From assembly GCF_014200605.1 (NCBI RefSeq), contig NZ_JACHCE010000004.1, positions 385,619-449,618 of the forward strand: a stretch of DNA of 64,000 nt, given 5' to 3'. A program made the translations under genes and the position numbers. Below are positions 1-9,076 of this stretch, piece by piece (the stretch's first letter is position 1; each line of letters opens with the position of its first letter). Source of the stretch: Pedobacter cryoconitis (lineage in GTDB: Bacteria > Bacteroidota > Bacteroidia > Sphingobacteriales > Sphingobacteriaceae). A model generated the notes under the pieces. The model worked only from the letters and a program-made list of their open reading frames with translations. It ran no database searches and was not told the origin of the DNA.

Positions 1-303
1 ATTAAAACTATTGCTTAAACCCCAGTACCACTTTTTATAATCGTCATAAGTCTTTGTACTATCACGGTCTATCCAATCTTCAGAACAGATAGACCAGGAT
101 TCAATGATACCTGGTACAGCATATAAACCCCAGTGTACAATCATCCCAAATTTCTTATCCTGCCAGTTTTCCAGTTTCTGTTTGACCAGCGGATCAGAAG
201 GCCATTCATAAACTGTTGATTGCTGATGAACCCCATTTTCCTGTGCCGTTAATTTTCCAAAAGCACTAACAAGCAAAGCCGCAATTATAATTCTTGTTTT
301 CAT
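1..303 (-). CDS. Alpha-L-fucosidase, GH29 family (N-terminal fragment, cut by window edge)
   Basis: This is the first 101 codons of a secreted glycosidase; the rest lies left of the window. Translation from the ATG at 303 gives a signal peptide (MKTRIIIAALLVSAFG, then a likely cut after LTAQ), followed by the motif KFGMIVHWGLYAVPG and then WSICSEDW. A KFG-hWGlYs-vp-w-eW block near the N terminus is characteristic of GH29 alpha-L-fucosidases, which remove fucose from glycans in the periplasm or at the cell surface. The gene lies downstream of the SusD and SusC genes on the same strand, as expected for an enzyme of that polysaccharide utilisation locus. The catalytic Asp region is not in the window, so activity cannot be judged. 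Confidence 0.82.
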   Translation of the reverse strand, partial: MKTRIIIAALLVSAFGKLTAQENGVHQQSTVYEWPSDPLVKQKLENWQDKKFGMIVHWGLYAVPGIIESWSICSEDWIDRDSTKTYDDYKKWYWGLSNSFN

Positions 304-347
304 GAGCATCTATTTTTTGAAATGGTTCATTTCCTGAATATAAAAAT

Positions 348-375
348 GTCCCGGCTAAAAAGATGTAACCGGGAC
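348..375 (-). terminator. Hairpin between susD-like gene and fucosidase gene
   Basis: A 10-bp stem (348-357 with 366-375, one G-U pair when read on the minus strand) encloses an 8-nt loop. On the minus strand it is followed by ATTTTTATATT. It sits just after the SusD stop and before the fucosidase start. It could terminate or attenuate transcription, giving more SusC/SusD than enzyme, or it could stabilise the upstream mRNA. Confidence 0.55.
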
Positions 376-402
376 TTATAGGTGTTAAAAATCAGCGCAA
401 CA

Positions 403-1998
403 TTATTGTTGCCAGAATATTTTTGTTTTACGGGTATCCTTAGCCTGCACTGCCTGATAGTTGGCGGCATTTAATACTTTTTCTTGTGAAGGATAAATTA
501 ACCTGGTTGGAGGCGTATCAAAACCAGATAATTTACCAGCAGAAGGGAAAGTTAAGACAGGAAATCCTGTTCTTCTGTATTCAGACCAGGCTTCAGTAGA
601 TTGAAGAACACCTAAATGTACCCATTTCTGTGTATAGATATTAGCTAGTTTATTTGCCTGAGAGCCAGTATAAGCAGCCGATGACGAGCTTATCCATGCA
701 TCAATATCAGTTGCTAAAGGAGCTGGAGGATTAACATACCCACCACCTTTATTTAAATTATTCAGATAATAGTAGAAAGTAACAGACTGTCTTAAAGCGC
801 TTTCATAAGCTGTCTGAGCACTTGCTGAACTTCCCCATCTTTCAAAAGCCTCAGCTTTCAGCAGGTTTACCTCAGAAGCAGTGATCACAATACCTGGTAA
901 TTTCTGATTATAAAGGAAAGTTGCTGAATCAAGTACAGCATAATCCGGGAAACTGGTCTCCTGATCTGATCCGCTCATCGTAACCGGCATTGCTTTGTAA
1001 GTCTTATTTGGTATAAATTTACCATTTACTGTTCTGCCATACTTATCATAGATTACCGGAATACGCGGGTCATTTGCAGGCACCATCACTGTATTCAACA
1101 TATAATCTGTAGCATACCAGCTTCCTTCCATAAAGGCAGCACTTAAATCGCTCGTACTATTGGTTTGTGGCTGCAATAATACGTCAGATGAACCTGGATT
1201 ATATAAAGCACTGTTCGCACCGTCTATCAGTGGGTAATTTGCCGAATTGCTTAGCATATCCATTACCGCAGTTCTTGCTGTTCCTTCATCTACTTTTGAA
1301 ATACGCATTAGTAGTCTCAAACGTAATGAATTAGCATAACGGGCCCATAAATTCATGTCACCTCTAAGCAAAATATCAGCTTTGGCAAAATCTTTATTCG
1401 TAGAGTTTGCTTTAAAATAAGCCGCTACTGTTGCTAAATCACTGATAAAACCAGTGTATAATGCTTTTTGATCATCAAATTTAGGGTTCACAATTGTACT
1501 GTTTTTTTCCAGACTACCAGCTTCAGAATAAGGAATATCACCCCATAAATCTACCATTTTTGCAGCCTGTTCAATTAAAACAACTTTAGCAGCCTGCATC
1601 AGCGCACTCTGACTTGTTTTGTCTGCATCAGAAAGGGTGCTGAACTTTGTTTCCATAGAACGATATTGTGCCATAACCCCGCTTCCATTACCACCTGTGG
1701 CATAAAAGTCATCCCAATAATTTTGAGAATAACCATCGCTCTGCTGATACACTGAATTTGCATTTGGGAAATACGACGTTTGTGCATATACACCAGGCAT
1801 CTGACATAAAAATGTACGTACGTTCCAATATTTGGCAGCAACCCTGTCATTATTTAACATGGCTGTAAAAAGTCCGGAAAGACTTGCATTGATTGATTTT
1901 TCCGGGTTATAGAATTTTTCATCAACAGCTTTTTTGCAACTCACCAATGATGTTACTGCAACTAAAACAAAGCTTATATTTATAATTAATTTTTTCAT
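403..1998 (-). CDS. SusD/RagB-like nutrient-binding outer-membrane lipoprotein
   Basis: This is a 531-residue surface lipoprotein that would cap the neighbouring SusC channel and bind the target glycan. The N terminus is a lipoprotein signal ending in TSLVSCKK, with the lipid-bearing Cys at residue 21. The mature part has the helix-rich, TPR-like pattern of the SusD family, including an early YWNVRTFLCQ segment, LRLRLLMRIS in the middle, and a late WVHLG…EAWSEYRRTG block typical of the SusD-like_2 subgroup. The gene starts 19 nt after the SusC stop, so the two are surely co-transcribed. Substrate cannot be read from the sequence. The fucosidase next door suggests fucosylated glycans, which is inference. 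Confidence 0.93.
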   Translation of the reverse strand: MKKLIINISFVLVAVTSLVSCKKAVDEKFYNPEKSINASLSGLFTAMLNNDRVAAKYWNVRTFLCQMPGVYAQTSYFPNANSVYQQSDGYSQNYWDDFYATGGNGSGVMAQYRSMETKFSTLSDADKTSQSALMQAAKVVLIEQAAKMVDLWGDIPYSEAGSLEKNSTIVNPKFDDQKALYTGFISDLATVAAYFKANSTNKDFAKADILLRGDMNLWARYANSLRLRLLMRISKVDEGTARTAVMDMLSNSANYPLIDGANSALYNPGSSDVLLQPQTNSTSDLSAAFMEGSWYATDYMLNTVMVPANDPRIPVIYDKYGRTVNGKFIPNKTYKAMPVTMSGSDQETSFPDYAVLDSATFLYNQKLPGIVITASEVNLLKAEAFERWGSSASAQTAYESALRQSVTFYYYLNNLNKGGGYVNPPAPLATDIDAWISSSSAAYTGSQANKLANIYTQKWVHLGVLQSTEAWSEYRRTGFPVLTFPSAGKLSGFDTPPTRLIYPSQEKVLNAANYQAVQAKDTRKTKIFWQQ

Positions 1999-2017
1999 GT
2001 TATCTGGATTAATGCGA

Positions 2018-5000
2018 TTAGAAATTCGCGCTTATTGAAAAACCATAGCTTCTTGATGCAGCAGTCGAGCCCACATCTACCCCTTGTGACCACCATCTGC
2101 TTCCTAACGGAGCTTCTGGATCCAGGTCTTTCAGCGTACGCCAGATATAGAATAAATTACGGCCGGTAAGTGCAACTCTCAGGTTAGTAATTTTAAGTTT
2201 GCTGGTAAATGAAGCAGGTAATTTATAACTCAATACGGCTTCTCTCATTTTAATGAAACTATTGTCAAAGATCTCCCCTTCTGCTAAAGTTCCCTCTCCC
2301 CAGTTATAAGTATTGATGTAATAATCAGCAGCAGAAATAATTTTTGTATTTGCTAAACCTGTAGTTTGATTTACGCCAGGTAACAATACGCCATCATCAT
2401 AGGTTTTACCATTACTTGTATACGTTAATCCACCATGTGCAGCATCTCTGTATTGCATAGAGTTTTCCAGCATTCCTGCCCCACGCATAAATTTAAGATT
2501 TGGTGAAACCATCTTTCCGCCAAAGCGGCCGTCAATAGTGAAAGTCAATGATAAATTACCGTAGCTGAAAGTGTTAGAAATACCGCCAACTACTTTAGGC
2601 ATAATGTTTCCTGCTTTCACATAGGTACTATTATCCATCACATACAATCCGTCATCATTAATAATATAATTGCCCTTTGCATCAGTTGCTCTTGGACGGA
2701 TATAAATATTACCTAAATCTTCGCCGGCTTTAGCAACAATTTTAGCAGTAGACTGATCTGAAGAATAGAAATTCAAATCAGACATTCCCTCCATTAATGA
2801 AATTACTTTTGATTTATTAGAAGAGAAATTCAAACGGGTATCCCAGCGGAATTTTTCGCCTTTTACTGGTGTTCCGTTTAAGGCTACTTCCCATCCTTTG
2901 TTACCAATTCTTCCCACATTTACAAGCTGGCTTTTAGCACCATTAGTCGTACTTATCTGTAATGGCAGGATCTGATCTTTGATATAGTTAGTATAGTAAC
3001 TTACATCAAGTCCTAAACGGCCATCTAAAAAGCGGGTTTCAAAACCAAACTCAGTCTCATACTTCATTTCTGGCATTAAGGTATTATTCCCATAAGCACT
3101 AGCAGTTACCAGTGAAGGAACTGATCCGTTTATAGTTTGAAGAGAGGACTGCGTGTAAACGATATTTGCTTCGTACGGAGGCGGCGCATTACCTACTACA
3201 CCGTAAGACGCTCTTAATTTACCATAGTTCCAGAATTTCGGTAATTTGATAACATCACTGAAAACAAAGCCACCATTCATAGAATAATAAGAGTATTGAT
3301 TATTCTGAGGAGGCAAAGTAGATGCATACTCGCGGCGTGCAGTACCTTCTAAAAACAAGAAATCTTTATAGCCTAAGTTTAAAATTCCTAAATAAGCATA
3401 TTTCAATTGTTTTTTTCTGGTGTCAGACGTTTCGGCAATACCGTACGAATTACTTATTGAAAACCAGTTTTCTGATACTAATCCATCTTTCGTGTTGGAT
3501 TGCTGATCTTTATAAGTCTCGTTTCTAGCCTGATAACCACCACTTACCGATAAATTCAGATCTTTACCAATTTTATTAGAGTAAGTCAGTAAAGCGTCTC
3601 CATACAGAATAGCATATTGCCCTTGTGTAGTAGTATATCCCCCTGTACTGGTATTACCGTTCAATGCTATCGGCACTTCTGTATACTGATTATTCTCAGA
3701 TCTCAGTCCTGTATAATCATTACCGATACGTCCTCTAAACTTTAAGTTTTTAGCAACATCCCAGTTTAAAGTGAAACTTGACAATAAACGATTTTCATTT
3801 TCAGTATACTCGTTTTTTAATTGCTGCCAGTAAAAGTCAAGTAAATTGGTTGCTCTGATATTGTAAATAAATGGCTCAGGGCGATCTAATTGATTAAATT
3901 GCGCATACTTGTATCCATTGCTGGTCTGGAATTTTTCTTTCATTAAGTTCATGTCCTCAGCACGGCTGAAGTAACCGCCAAAAGAACCTAAAACCTGCCC
4001 AAGCTGATAAGGTCTGTTTTTAGTGATCGTGTTTACATAACTTACAATCACATCTGCTGACACTTTAGATCCAAGCTTAACAGTAGAATTTAAGTTAAAG
4101 GAATTCTTTGAACCTGTATTTCCTGGCTGTGTTCCTCTATAATCAAGACGTGAAGCAGAGAAGCGATAATTGATCGCATCACTTTGATTTGAGATAGCCA
4201 CATTTGCATTTGAAGTATAACCAGTTTGATATACATCTTTATAGTTATCAGGCTGTGGAGAGTAAGAACGGATTGATCCATCCCACCACTTTACCTGCTG
4301 GCCTTCCATTTTTGGACCAAAATTCGCATAAGCTCTAAAATACGGTCTTAATCCTGTTGGAGAACTCGCATCAGCAATCCAGCCATCTTCACGGCCAGCA
4401 TTGGCTAAATTTGTTGCTCTATCGTAACCCGGACCATATACATTCTGAAAGTTAGGCAAAAATGCAACTTTATCTATGGAACCCTGGTAATTGAAATCAA
4501 CTCCCAGTCCTCTGTCTTTTGATCCTTTTTTAGTTGTAATCACAATTACACCACTAGCTGCATCCGAACCATATAAGGCAGATGCACTGGCTCCTTTTAA
4601 AATGGTCAGACTTTCAATATCTGCTGGGTTGATATCCAGAATACCATTTCCCCGGATACGCTGATCACCCCAGTAATCATTGTTATTAGCACCTTTCGCC
4701 CCGTTTTGTGCGTCATTTCTAATCATTACCCCATCCACAACATATAAAGGCTGCTGATTGTAATTGATAGAATTGATTCCACGGATCTGGACATTGACCG
4801 CACTGCTTGCGCCACCTGGCGCTGTGGTAATTTTCACACCGGCAGCTTTACCATATAATGCAGATGCAAAGTTTGTATTTCCGGCTTCTGTCAATTGTTT
4901 AGCTGTTACCGTACTTACGGCATAACCAAGTGATTTTTCCTGGCGTTTAATACCCAGCGCTGTGGTCACCACAACTTCATTCAGACTATTTTCACTTTCG

Positions 5001-5284
5001 GCCAGGGTAACGTTCAGTGAAGTTTGGTTGCCAACAGGAACTTCTTGTTTAGCATAACCTACCGCAGAAAAAGACAGGACATCATTTGTACTGACGGCGA
5101 TGGAGAATTTTCCGTTACCATCTGTCTGGGTAACTTTGTAGCTTCCTTTTAAGGAAACACTAACTCCGGGAATCGGCCCCGAAGCATCCCTTACTGTTCC
5201 AGTAAGGTTTTTTTGTGCAAAAGCGCTGACTGTCAACAGAGTTAACAGAAAAACACTTAAATACTTTAAGTAAATTTTTCTCAT
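2018..5284 (-). CDS. SusC/RagA family TonB-linked outer-membrane transporter
   Basis: This is a 1088-residue TonB-dependent channel that would import oligosaccharides captured by the adjacent SusD partner. A signal peptide (cut after SAFAQ) is followed by a carboxypeptidase-regulatory-like domain at about residues 25-95. Next comes the SusC hinge NEVVVTTALGIKRQEKSLGY, a plug domain to about residue 255 containing the typical block with ASALYGSDAASGVIVITTKKG, and then a long beta-barrel ending in SFGF-like aromatic residues (SYGFSISANF). Length and order fit the SusC family. It lies 75 nt downstream of the ROK regulator gene on the same strand. Confidence 0.95.
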   Translation of the reverse strand: MRKIYLKYLSVFLLTLLTVSAFAQKNLTGTVRDASGPIPGVSVSLKGSYKVTQTDGNGKFSIAVSTNDVLSFSAVGYAKQEVPVGNQTSLNVTLAESENSLNEVVVTTALGIKRQEKSLGYAVSTVTAKQLTEAGNTNFASALYGKAAGVKITTAPGGASSAVNVQIRGINSINYNQQPLYVVDGVMIRNDAQNGAKGANNNDYWGDQRIRGNGILDINPADIESLTILKGASASALYGSDAASGVIVITTKKGSKDRGLGVDFNYQGSIDKVAFLPNFQNVYGPGYDRATNLANAGREDGWIADASSPTGLRPYFRAYANFGPKMEGQQVKWWDGSIRSYSPQPDNYKDVYQTGYTSNANVAISNQSDAINYRFSASRLDYRGTQPGNTGSKNSFNLNSTVKLGSKVSADVIVSYVNTITKNRPYQLGQVLGSFGGYFSRAEDMNLMKEKFQTSNGYKYAQFNQLDRPEPFIYNIRATNLLDFYWQQLKNEYTENENRLLSSFTLNWDVAKNLKFRGRIGNDYTGLRSENNQYTEVPIALNGNTSTGGYTTTQGQYAILYGDALLTYSNKIGKDLNLSVSGGYQARNETYKDQQSNTKDGLVSENWFSISNSYGIAETSDTRKKQLKYAYLGILNLGYKDFLFLEGTARREYASTLPPQNNQYSYYSMNGGFVFSDVIKLPKFWNYGKLRASYGVVGNAPPPYEANIVYTQSSLQTINGSVPSLVTASAYGNNTLMPEMKYETEFGFETRFLDGRLGLDVSYYTNYIKDQILPLQISTTNGAKSQLVNVGRIGNKGWEVALNGTPVKGEKFRWDTRLNFSSNKSKVISLMEGMSDLNFYSSDQSTAKIVAKAGEDLGNIYIRPRATDAKGNYIINDDGLYVMDNSTYVKAGNIMPKVVGGISNTFSYGNLSLTFTIDGRFGGKMVSPNLKFMRGAGMLENSMQYRDAAHGGLTYTSNGKTYDDGVLLPGVNQTTGLANTKIISAADYYINTYNWGEGTLAEGEIFDNSFIKMREAVLSYKLPASFTSKLKITNLRVALTGRNLFYIWRTLKDLDPEAPLGSRWWSQGVDVGSTAASRSYGFSISANF

Positions 5285-5359
5285 GTTTGGTGTGGTTTAG
5301 GTTATTAATTCGATTTAGTTTTATTTTATTAGAAACGCATGTGTGAATTCAAAAGATAA

Positions 5360-6541
5360 TTATTCAAATAGACTATGTTCAATCACCAGGCTGGCTGATG
5401 CCAGTAATTCTGCATCTGCTGCAAGTTCTGAAAGTACAACTGTGGTCTGAGCTGCAATTCTTGGAATACAGAATTCATTGATAGCCTGCTGAATAGGCGG
5501 CAGAAGTATTTTTCCTGCTGCTGCACCGCGCCCACTCAGAACAATGCATTCGGGATTCATAATATGGATTAATGTAGCTACCCCTTTTCCTATATGGAAC
5601 GCTGCTTCAGAAAGTATAGAAACTGCCAGAGGATCGTGGTTGCGGGCAGCCTCCAGAAACAATTCTCCAACATTTCTGCTTTTGTCTTTAAAAAGTTCGG
5701 TCATACTGGTTGCTGCACCGGCTTCTATTTCTGCTTTTGCTTTTTGCGTCATTACTAATAAAGACGTCTCCACTTCCAGACAGCCGCGTTTACCGCAAGA
5801 GCACAGTATCCCGGTATTGGTTGACAATGGAATATGGCTAAACTCACCTGCATAACCGCTGTTTCCACGATATAACTGACCGTTAATGATCATCCCCAAA
5901 CCTGTACCCCAGCCAATATTTACCACCATGACATCCTTCATTCCTACCGCTGCACCGAAATAAAGTTCAGCATTTGCAATCAGGCGTGAATCGTTCTCCA
6001 TGAATACAGGAAGGTTCAGTTTGCCAGTCAGATATTCACCCAGCTGTGAGCCATCGTTCGTTTTCAGATTAGAATAATTTGCGCCCTCTTCCGAGCTGAT
6101 AAAACCCGGCATACCGATGCCTACTCCCAGGAGATTTTTCTTATCGAGACCAGAAGCTTCAATGTTTTTCTGAATAAAGGAAACTAGTTTATCTACGGCT
6201 TCCTGATCATCTGAGAGTTCAAGCTCCATCATTTCAACAGGGTGGATAATGTTATTAGCCAGATCGTATATAATCATACGTGCAGTAAACTGATCGGTCG
6301 CTACAGCAACAACATATCTTTGTTTTTCAAGGTTCAATAAAAAAAGAGAAGCTCTTCTGCCCCCGGTTGAAGGGCCAAGGCCTTGTTCCTGAACATATCC
6401 TTCTTCTACCAGGTCATTTACGACCTTAGTTACAAGCGGCAAACTTTTCTGAGTGAGTTTACTCAGCTCTGTAAGAGAGAGTGGATTTTTATAATAAAGT
6501 TGCTTAATAATATCAACCCTCAGGAGCCCTCTATTTTTCAT
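5360..6541 (-). CDS. ROK family transcriptional regulator (NagC/XylR type)
   Basis: This 393-residue protein has a winged-helix DNA-binding domain at residues 1-75 (LSLTELSKLTQKSLPLVTKV) joined to a sugar-kinase-like ROK domain. The ROK zinc motif is present as CSCGKRGCLE at about residue 248, and the glycine-rich phosphate loop region reads GWGTGLGM. ROK regulators release their operators when bound to a sugar or phosphosugar. Its position immediately upstream of the SusC/SusD/fucosidase genes, same strand, makes it the likely local regulator of this locus. The inverted repeat at 6605-6631, upstream of its start, is a candidate autoregulatory site. Confidence 0.92.
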   Translation of the reverse strand: MKNRGLLRVDIIKQLYYKNPLSLTELSKLTQKSLPLVTKVVNDLVEEGYVQEQGLGPSTGGRRASLFLLNLEKQRYVVAVATDQFTARMIIYDLANNIIHPVEMMELELSDDQEAVDKLVSFIQKNIEASGLDKKNLLGVGIGMPGFISSEEGANYSNLKTNDGSQLGEYLTGKLNLPVFMENDSRLIANAELYFGAAVGMKDVMVVNIGWGTGLGMIINGQLYRGNSGYAGEFSHIPLSTNTGILCSCGKRGCLEVETSLLVMTQKAKAEIEAGAATSMTELFKDKSRNVGELFLEAARNHDPLAVSILSEAAFHIGKGVATLIHIMNPECIVLSGRGAAAGKILLPPIQQAINEFCIPRIAAQTTVVLSELAADAELLASASLVIEHSLFE

Positions 6542-6604
6542 CAGTATAATATGTTGGTTTAGTTGCCTTTACCAAACTTAATAATTTAATATTAAACAAA
6601 TGCA

Positions 6605-6631
6605 ATACTTATTATTTTTTTTAATAAGTAT
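6605..6631. promoter_or_regulatory. Perfect inverted repeat upstream of the ROK gene
   Basis: Arms of 10 bp (ATACTTATTA and TAATAAGTAT) flank seven T residues. The repeat lies 64 nt upstream of the ROK start and between divergent genes. An AT-rich palindrome of this size fits a dimeric repressor operator, but it could also be a chance AT-rich hairpin. The regulator identity is inferred from position only. Confidence 0.4.
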
Positions 6632-6778
6632 ATGGGTACTTAAAAATATATTTTAATTCTTTGAGGGATTATTGTTGTATTTAAGGTTATTTCCAAAAAA
6701 CCATTTTCAGTCAGGTTTGTTAAGCTGGAAATTCATAGAGAAACAATTATTAACCTTTTAAGATAAAATCCTAAAATT

Positions 6779-6952
6779 ATGGCCAAATACTCAAAAAAGG
6801 CTTCAGAGAAGTTAGAAGCTACGATGCACGAAATGAAAGAAGGAAAATTGAAATCAGGAAGCGGGAAAAAGGTAACTTCTAAAAAACAGGCTGTCGCTAT
6901 TGGTCTTTCAGAAGCAAGAAAAGAAGGGGCAAAAGTGCCCAAAAAGAAATGA
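6779..6952 (+). CDS. Small basic protein, DUF6496 family
   Basis: This is a 57-residue, lysine-rich protein starting MAKYSKKASEK and ending AKVPKKK. The central part contains GKLKSGSGKKVTSKKQAVAI and then GLSEARKEGA. This arrangement (basic start, MHEMKEGKLKSGSG, KKQAIAIGLSEAR) matches the DUF6496 small proteins common in Bacteroidota and some proteobacteria, whose role is unknown. The KQAxAIGLSEARkxGxxVP pattern also resembles the plasmid/stress-associated KGG-like small proteins. It is flanked by a good terminator. Antisense coding in this stretch is open but has no recognisable product and looks like a shadow. Confidence 0.85.
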   Translation: MAKYSKKASEKLEATMHEMKEGKLKSGSGKKVTSKKQAVAIGLSEARKEGAKVPKKK

Positions 6953-6959
6953 GGTGTTT

Positions 6960-6987
6960 ATCCTGCCTGAGTTATTTCAGGCAGGAT
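6960..6987 (+). terminator. Hairpin terminator after the DUF6496 gene
   Basis: A perfect 11-bp GC-containing stem (6960-6970 with 6977-6987) with a 6-nt loop begins eight bases after the stop codon at 6952. No long U run follows, so it may act as a factor-dependent terminator or an mRNA-stabilising 3' end. Confidence 0.65.
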
Positions 6988-7051
6988 ACTATTTACACTG
7001 TTCATCAGAGCACTTCATGCCATCAGACTTTTATCCAGGATAATGATTAAA

Positions 7052-7348
7052 TCACAACATTTGCTGGTCATGATACAGATCAATTTCATGTCCTATCTGT
7101 TCAGCCAGATATTCAGTAAATTTTAATTCCAGATGTTCACCTTTTAAATCTGGATCGTATAGAGGTAAATCTCCAGCCGGAATATCTTCTGGCTGAACCA
7201 TTACCCAATCTTCTCCATCAAAATACAAGGCACCAAGTATACCTCCAAAATAAATTACTTTATAATACGCTTTCTGATCAGGCTCTGGTAATATAGTCAA
7301 AGTAACATCTTTTTGATGATACTCAAGCTTAATATTGAATGGTTCCAT
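7052..7348 (-). CDS. Hypothetical acidic protein, 98 residues
   Basis: I do not recognise the family. The product is small, acidic and cytoplasmic-looking (no signal peptide or membrane segment), with alternating beta-strand-like stretches (KVIYFGGILGALYFDGEDWV) and a C-terminal helix rich in Glu and Leu. It follows the ankyrin gene pair on the same strand with an 84-nt gap and may be the last gene of that cluster. Small acidic proteins of this kind occur among toxin-immunity genes, but nothing in the sequence proves that role here. Confidence 0.7.
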   Translation of the reverse strand: MEPFNIKLEYHQKDVTLTILPEPDQKAYYKVIYFGGILGALYFDGEDWVMVQPEDIPAGDLPLYDPDLKGEHLELKFTEYLAEQIGHEIDLYHDQQML

Positions 7349-7432
7349 ATGCTAATTGTTCCCTCTGTTAATAGGTGAAACGATTAAACAAGACCATGCT
7401 TAAAATGTTTTTAATTTCTACAGGATAAGAAT

Positions 7433-8248
7433 TTATTCAGAAAAGCTATGTAAATATAAAGAAGGCCGCACCGAACCACTTCCGTTCCATCCTGTATGAA
7501 CTCCAGCCTTTTTAAAAGCCTCAACAACTATTCCTGCAACCCTTTCTGTATCTTTAGCTTTCCCCTCAGGGGCTCCCCAAACAGCTAAAGGAAGTTCACT
7601 GGTTCTTTTAGCACGGTTAATATCTTGTCTGGTATAAAAACAAAATCCGACAATTGACTGCTGATCCTTATGTTTATGGAATTCTTCTGCACAATCCTCA
7701 AAACCATCTGATTGTGTAGCCCCTGCATCCTGCAAAGCAATTAAACCAGTATTTTTCAATTCATTGAATACGACGTCAAGAGCTAATTTTGCTTTTTTCC
7801 ATGCTGCAGCATTCATCTTCAAAGACTGTGGACCGGGTTCAGGCTCCGCAGGAACCGCTACTCCGGTTAATTCAGCTAATAATTCTTTGACCTCAGGCAG
7901 AAATGCATTATGAACAATATGGTGGTCATTGACATAAATATCAGGATTGGCACCTGCTCCTATAAGAAACTGAACGGGTTTTATCGAAGAAGAAAATTCT
8001 GCACATAGATAAAGCGGGGTCCTCCCATCACTGGAAAGGATTTCTAAAGGACTGCCTGCATCAACCAAAAGCTTTAATACTTCCAGAATTATATTTTCTT
8101 CTACAAGATTACTTCCCATTGCAGCACAATGTAAAGCTGTAAATCCATAGACATTAAATGCAGACAAATCCGGTTTTGTTAATAATATCTCTTTTAATAA
8201 AGGAATGTTTCCCTCGTTTGCTGCTTCAAAAATGTCTTTATTTGCCAT
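7433..8248 (-). CDS. Ankyrin-repeat protein with C-terminal DUF6891-like domain
   Basis: This 271-residue protein begins with about four ankyrin repeats (residues 5-130), with repeat signatures such as GFTALHCAAMG, DGRTPLYLCAE and an AGANPDIYVND turn. Residues 145-271 form a second domain with KLALDVVFNELKNTGLIALQ, GFCFYTRQDINRA and a final GVHTGWNGSGSVRPSLYL. This resembles the DUF6891 family, in which a helical start is followed by a GYxFYhxQD motif and a late W-G segment. It starts 3 nt after the stop of the upstream ankyrin gene, so they are translationally linked. Such two-domain proteins are often found near polymorphic toxin immunity genes. Function is unproven. Confidence 0.8.
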   Translation of the reverse strand: MANKDIFEAANEGNIPLLKEILLTKPDLSAFNVYGFTALHCAAMGSNLVEENIILEVLKLLVDAGSPLEILSSDGRTPLYLCAEFSSSIKPVQFLIGAGANPDIYVNDHHIVHNAFLPEVKELLAELTGVAVPAEPEPGPQSLKMNAAAWKKAKLALDVVFNELKNTGLIALQDAGATQSDGFEDCAEEFHKHKDQQSIVGFCFYTRQDINRAKRTSELPLAVWGAPEGKAKDTERVAGIVVEAFKKAGVHTGWNGSGSVRPSLYLHSFSE

Positions 8249-8251
8249 GTG

Positions 8252-9076
8252 CTATATCTTATTAAAACTATTTATCAAGTTTACAATTTCAGTTTGTCCG
8301 GTTGCCATTGCCCTTTCTAAAGGACTACCATCGTAAACCATCATTTTACCTTTGAATTTGACTTTTGTTTTAAAATCAACGCCAACTTCTAATAACAATT
8401 CGACTATATCTTTATGTCCTAAACTGCAAATCCAGAATAACAACTCAGACTTTGGCGTAGTCTCTCCCCTAAAATCAGTACCACAATCCAGCAAGTATTT
8501 TGCTATTGCAGGATTATTCCTCCAGCATGCCCATTTAAAAGCAGCAGGAAAATACCTGTTACTAATTCCGTTTTCTACTAATGTTTTAGCTGCATCTAAG
8601 TTCCCTCCTTCCAGGTTTGTCGTAAAATCAAGCAGAGAGCTTTTCAGACTATCAACTAAATTTACATCAACACCTTTTAATAATAGTAATTCTATTATTT
8701 TCCGGCTTCCATAAACACAGGCAAAATGAATTGGCTGTAAATTATTAGGCCCTTTAGAATAGATGTCCGCCCCTATTTCTATCAAATAATCAATGATATC
8801 ATAGTGGCCATTGCTCACTGCAATTGATAAAGGAGATTGCCGGGCAACATCTTTAATCTCTTTATCGGCACCTGCTTCAATTAAGAGTTTTACAATATTC
8901 AGGTTCCCATTTTTACAAACAAGCTGCAGGGGTGTCCCCTGAACCGGGTTATCATAGTCAACAAGCTTTTTATTTAGTGCAACAGGTTTTACAGTTAACA
9001 AGAGCTGCTGCACCAATGCTATATCCTGCTGATAACAAGCCATACGCAATGCCGATATCTCCGTATTTTTAGTCAT
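8252..9076 (-). CDS. Ankyrin-repeat protein
   Basis: This 274-residue protein is built almost entirely of ankyrin repeats (about seven), visible as GTPLQLVCKNGNLNIVKLLI, SPLSIAVSNGHYDIIDYLIE and QPIHFACVYGSRKIIELLLL. There is no signal peptide, so a cytoplasmic protein-binding role is expected. Its start overlaps the end of the upstream DUF4303-like gene by 8 nt and its end lies 3 nt before the next ankyrin gene, which indicates a tight operon. Confidence 0.88.
   Translation of the reverse strand: MTKNTEISALRMACYQQDIALVQQLLLTVKPVALNKKLVDYDNPVQGTPLQLVCKNGNLNIVKLLIEAGADKEIKDVARQSPLSIAVSNGHYDIIDYLIEIGADIYSKGPNNLQPIHFACVYGSRKIIELLLLKGVDVNLVDSLKSSLLDFTTNLEGGNLDAAKTLVENGISNRYFPAAFKWACWRNNPAIAKYLLDCGTDFRGETTPKSELLFWICSLGHKDIVELLLEVGVDFKTKVKFKGKMMVYDGSPLERAMATGQTEIVNLINSFNKI

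Noticed and set aside
6733..6942. Open frame on the minus strand over the DUF6496 gene
   Set aside because: It lies antisense to a well-supported basic small protein, has no recognisable product and is best explained by codon-position complementarity.
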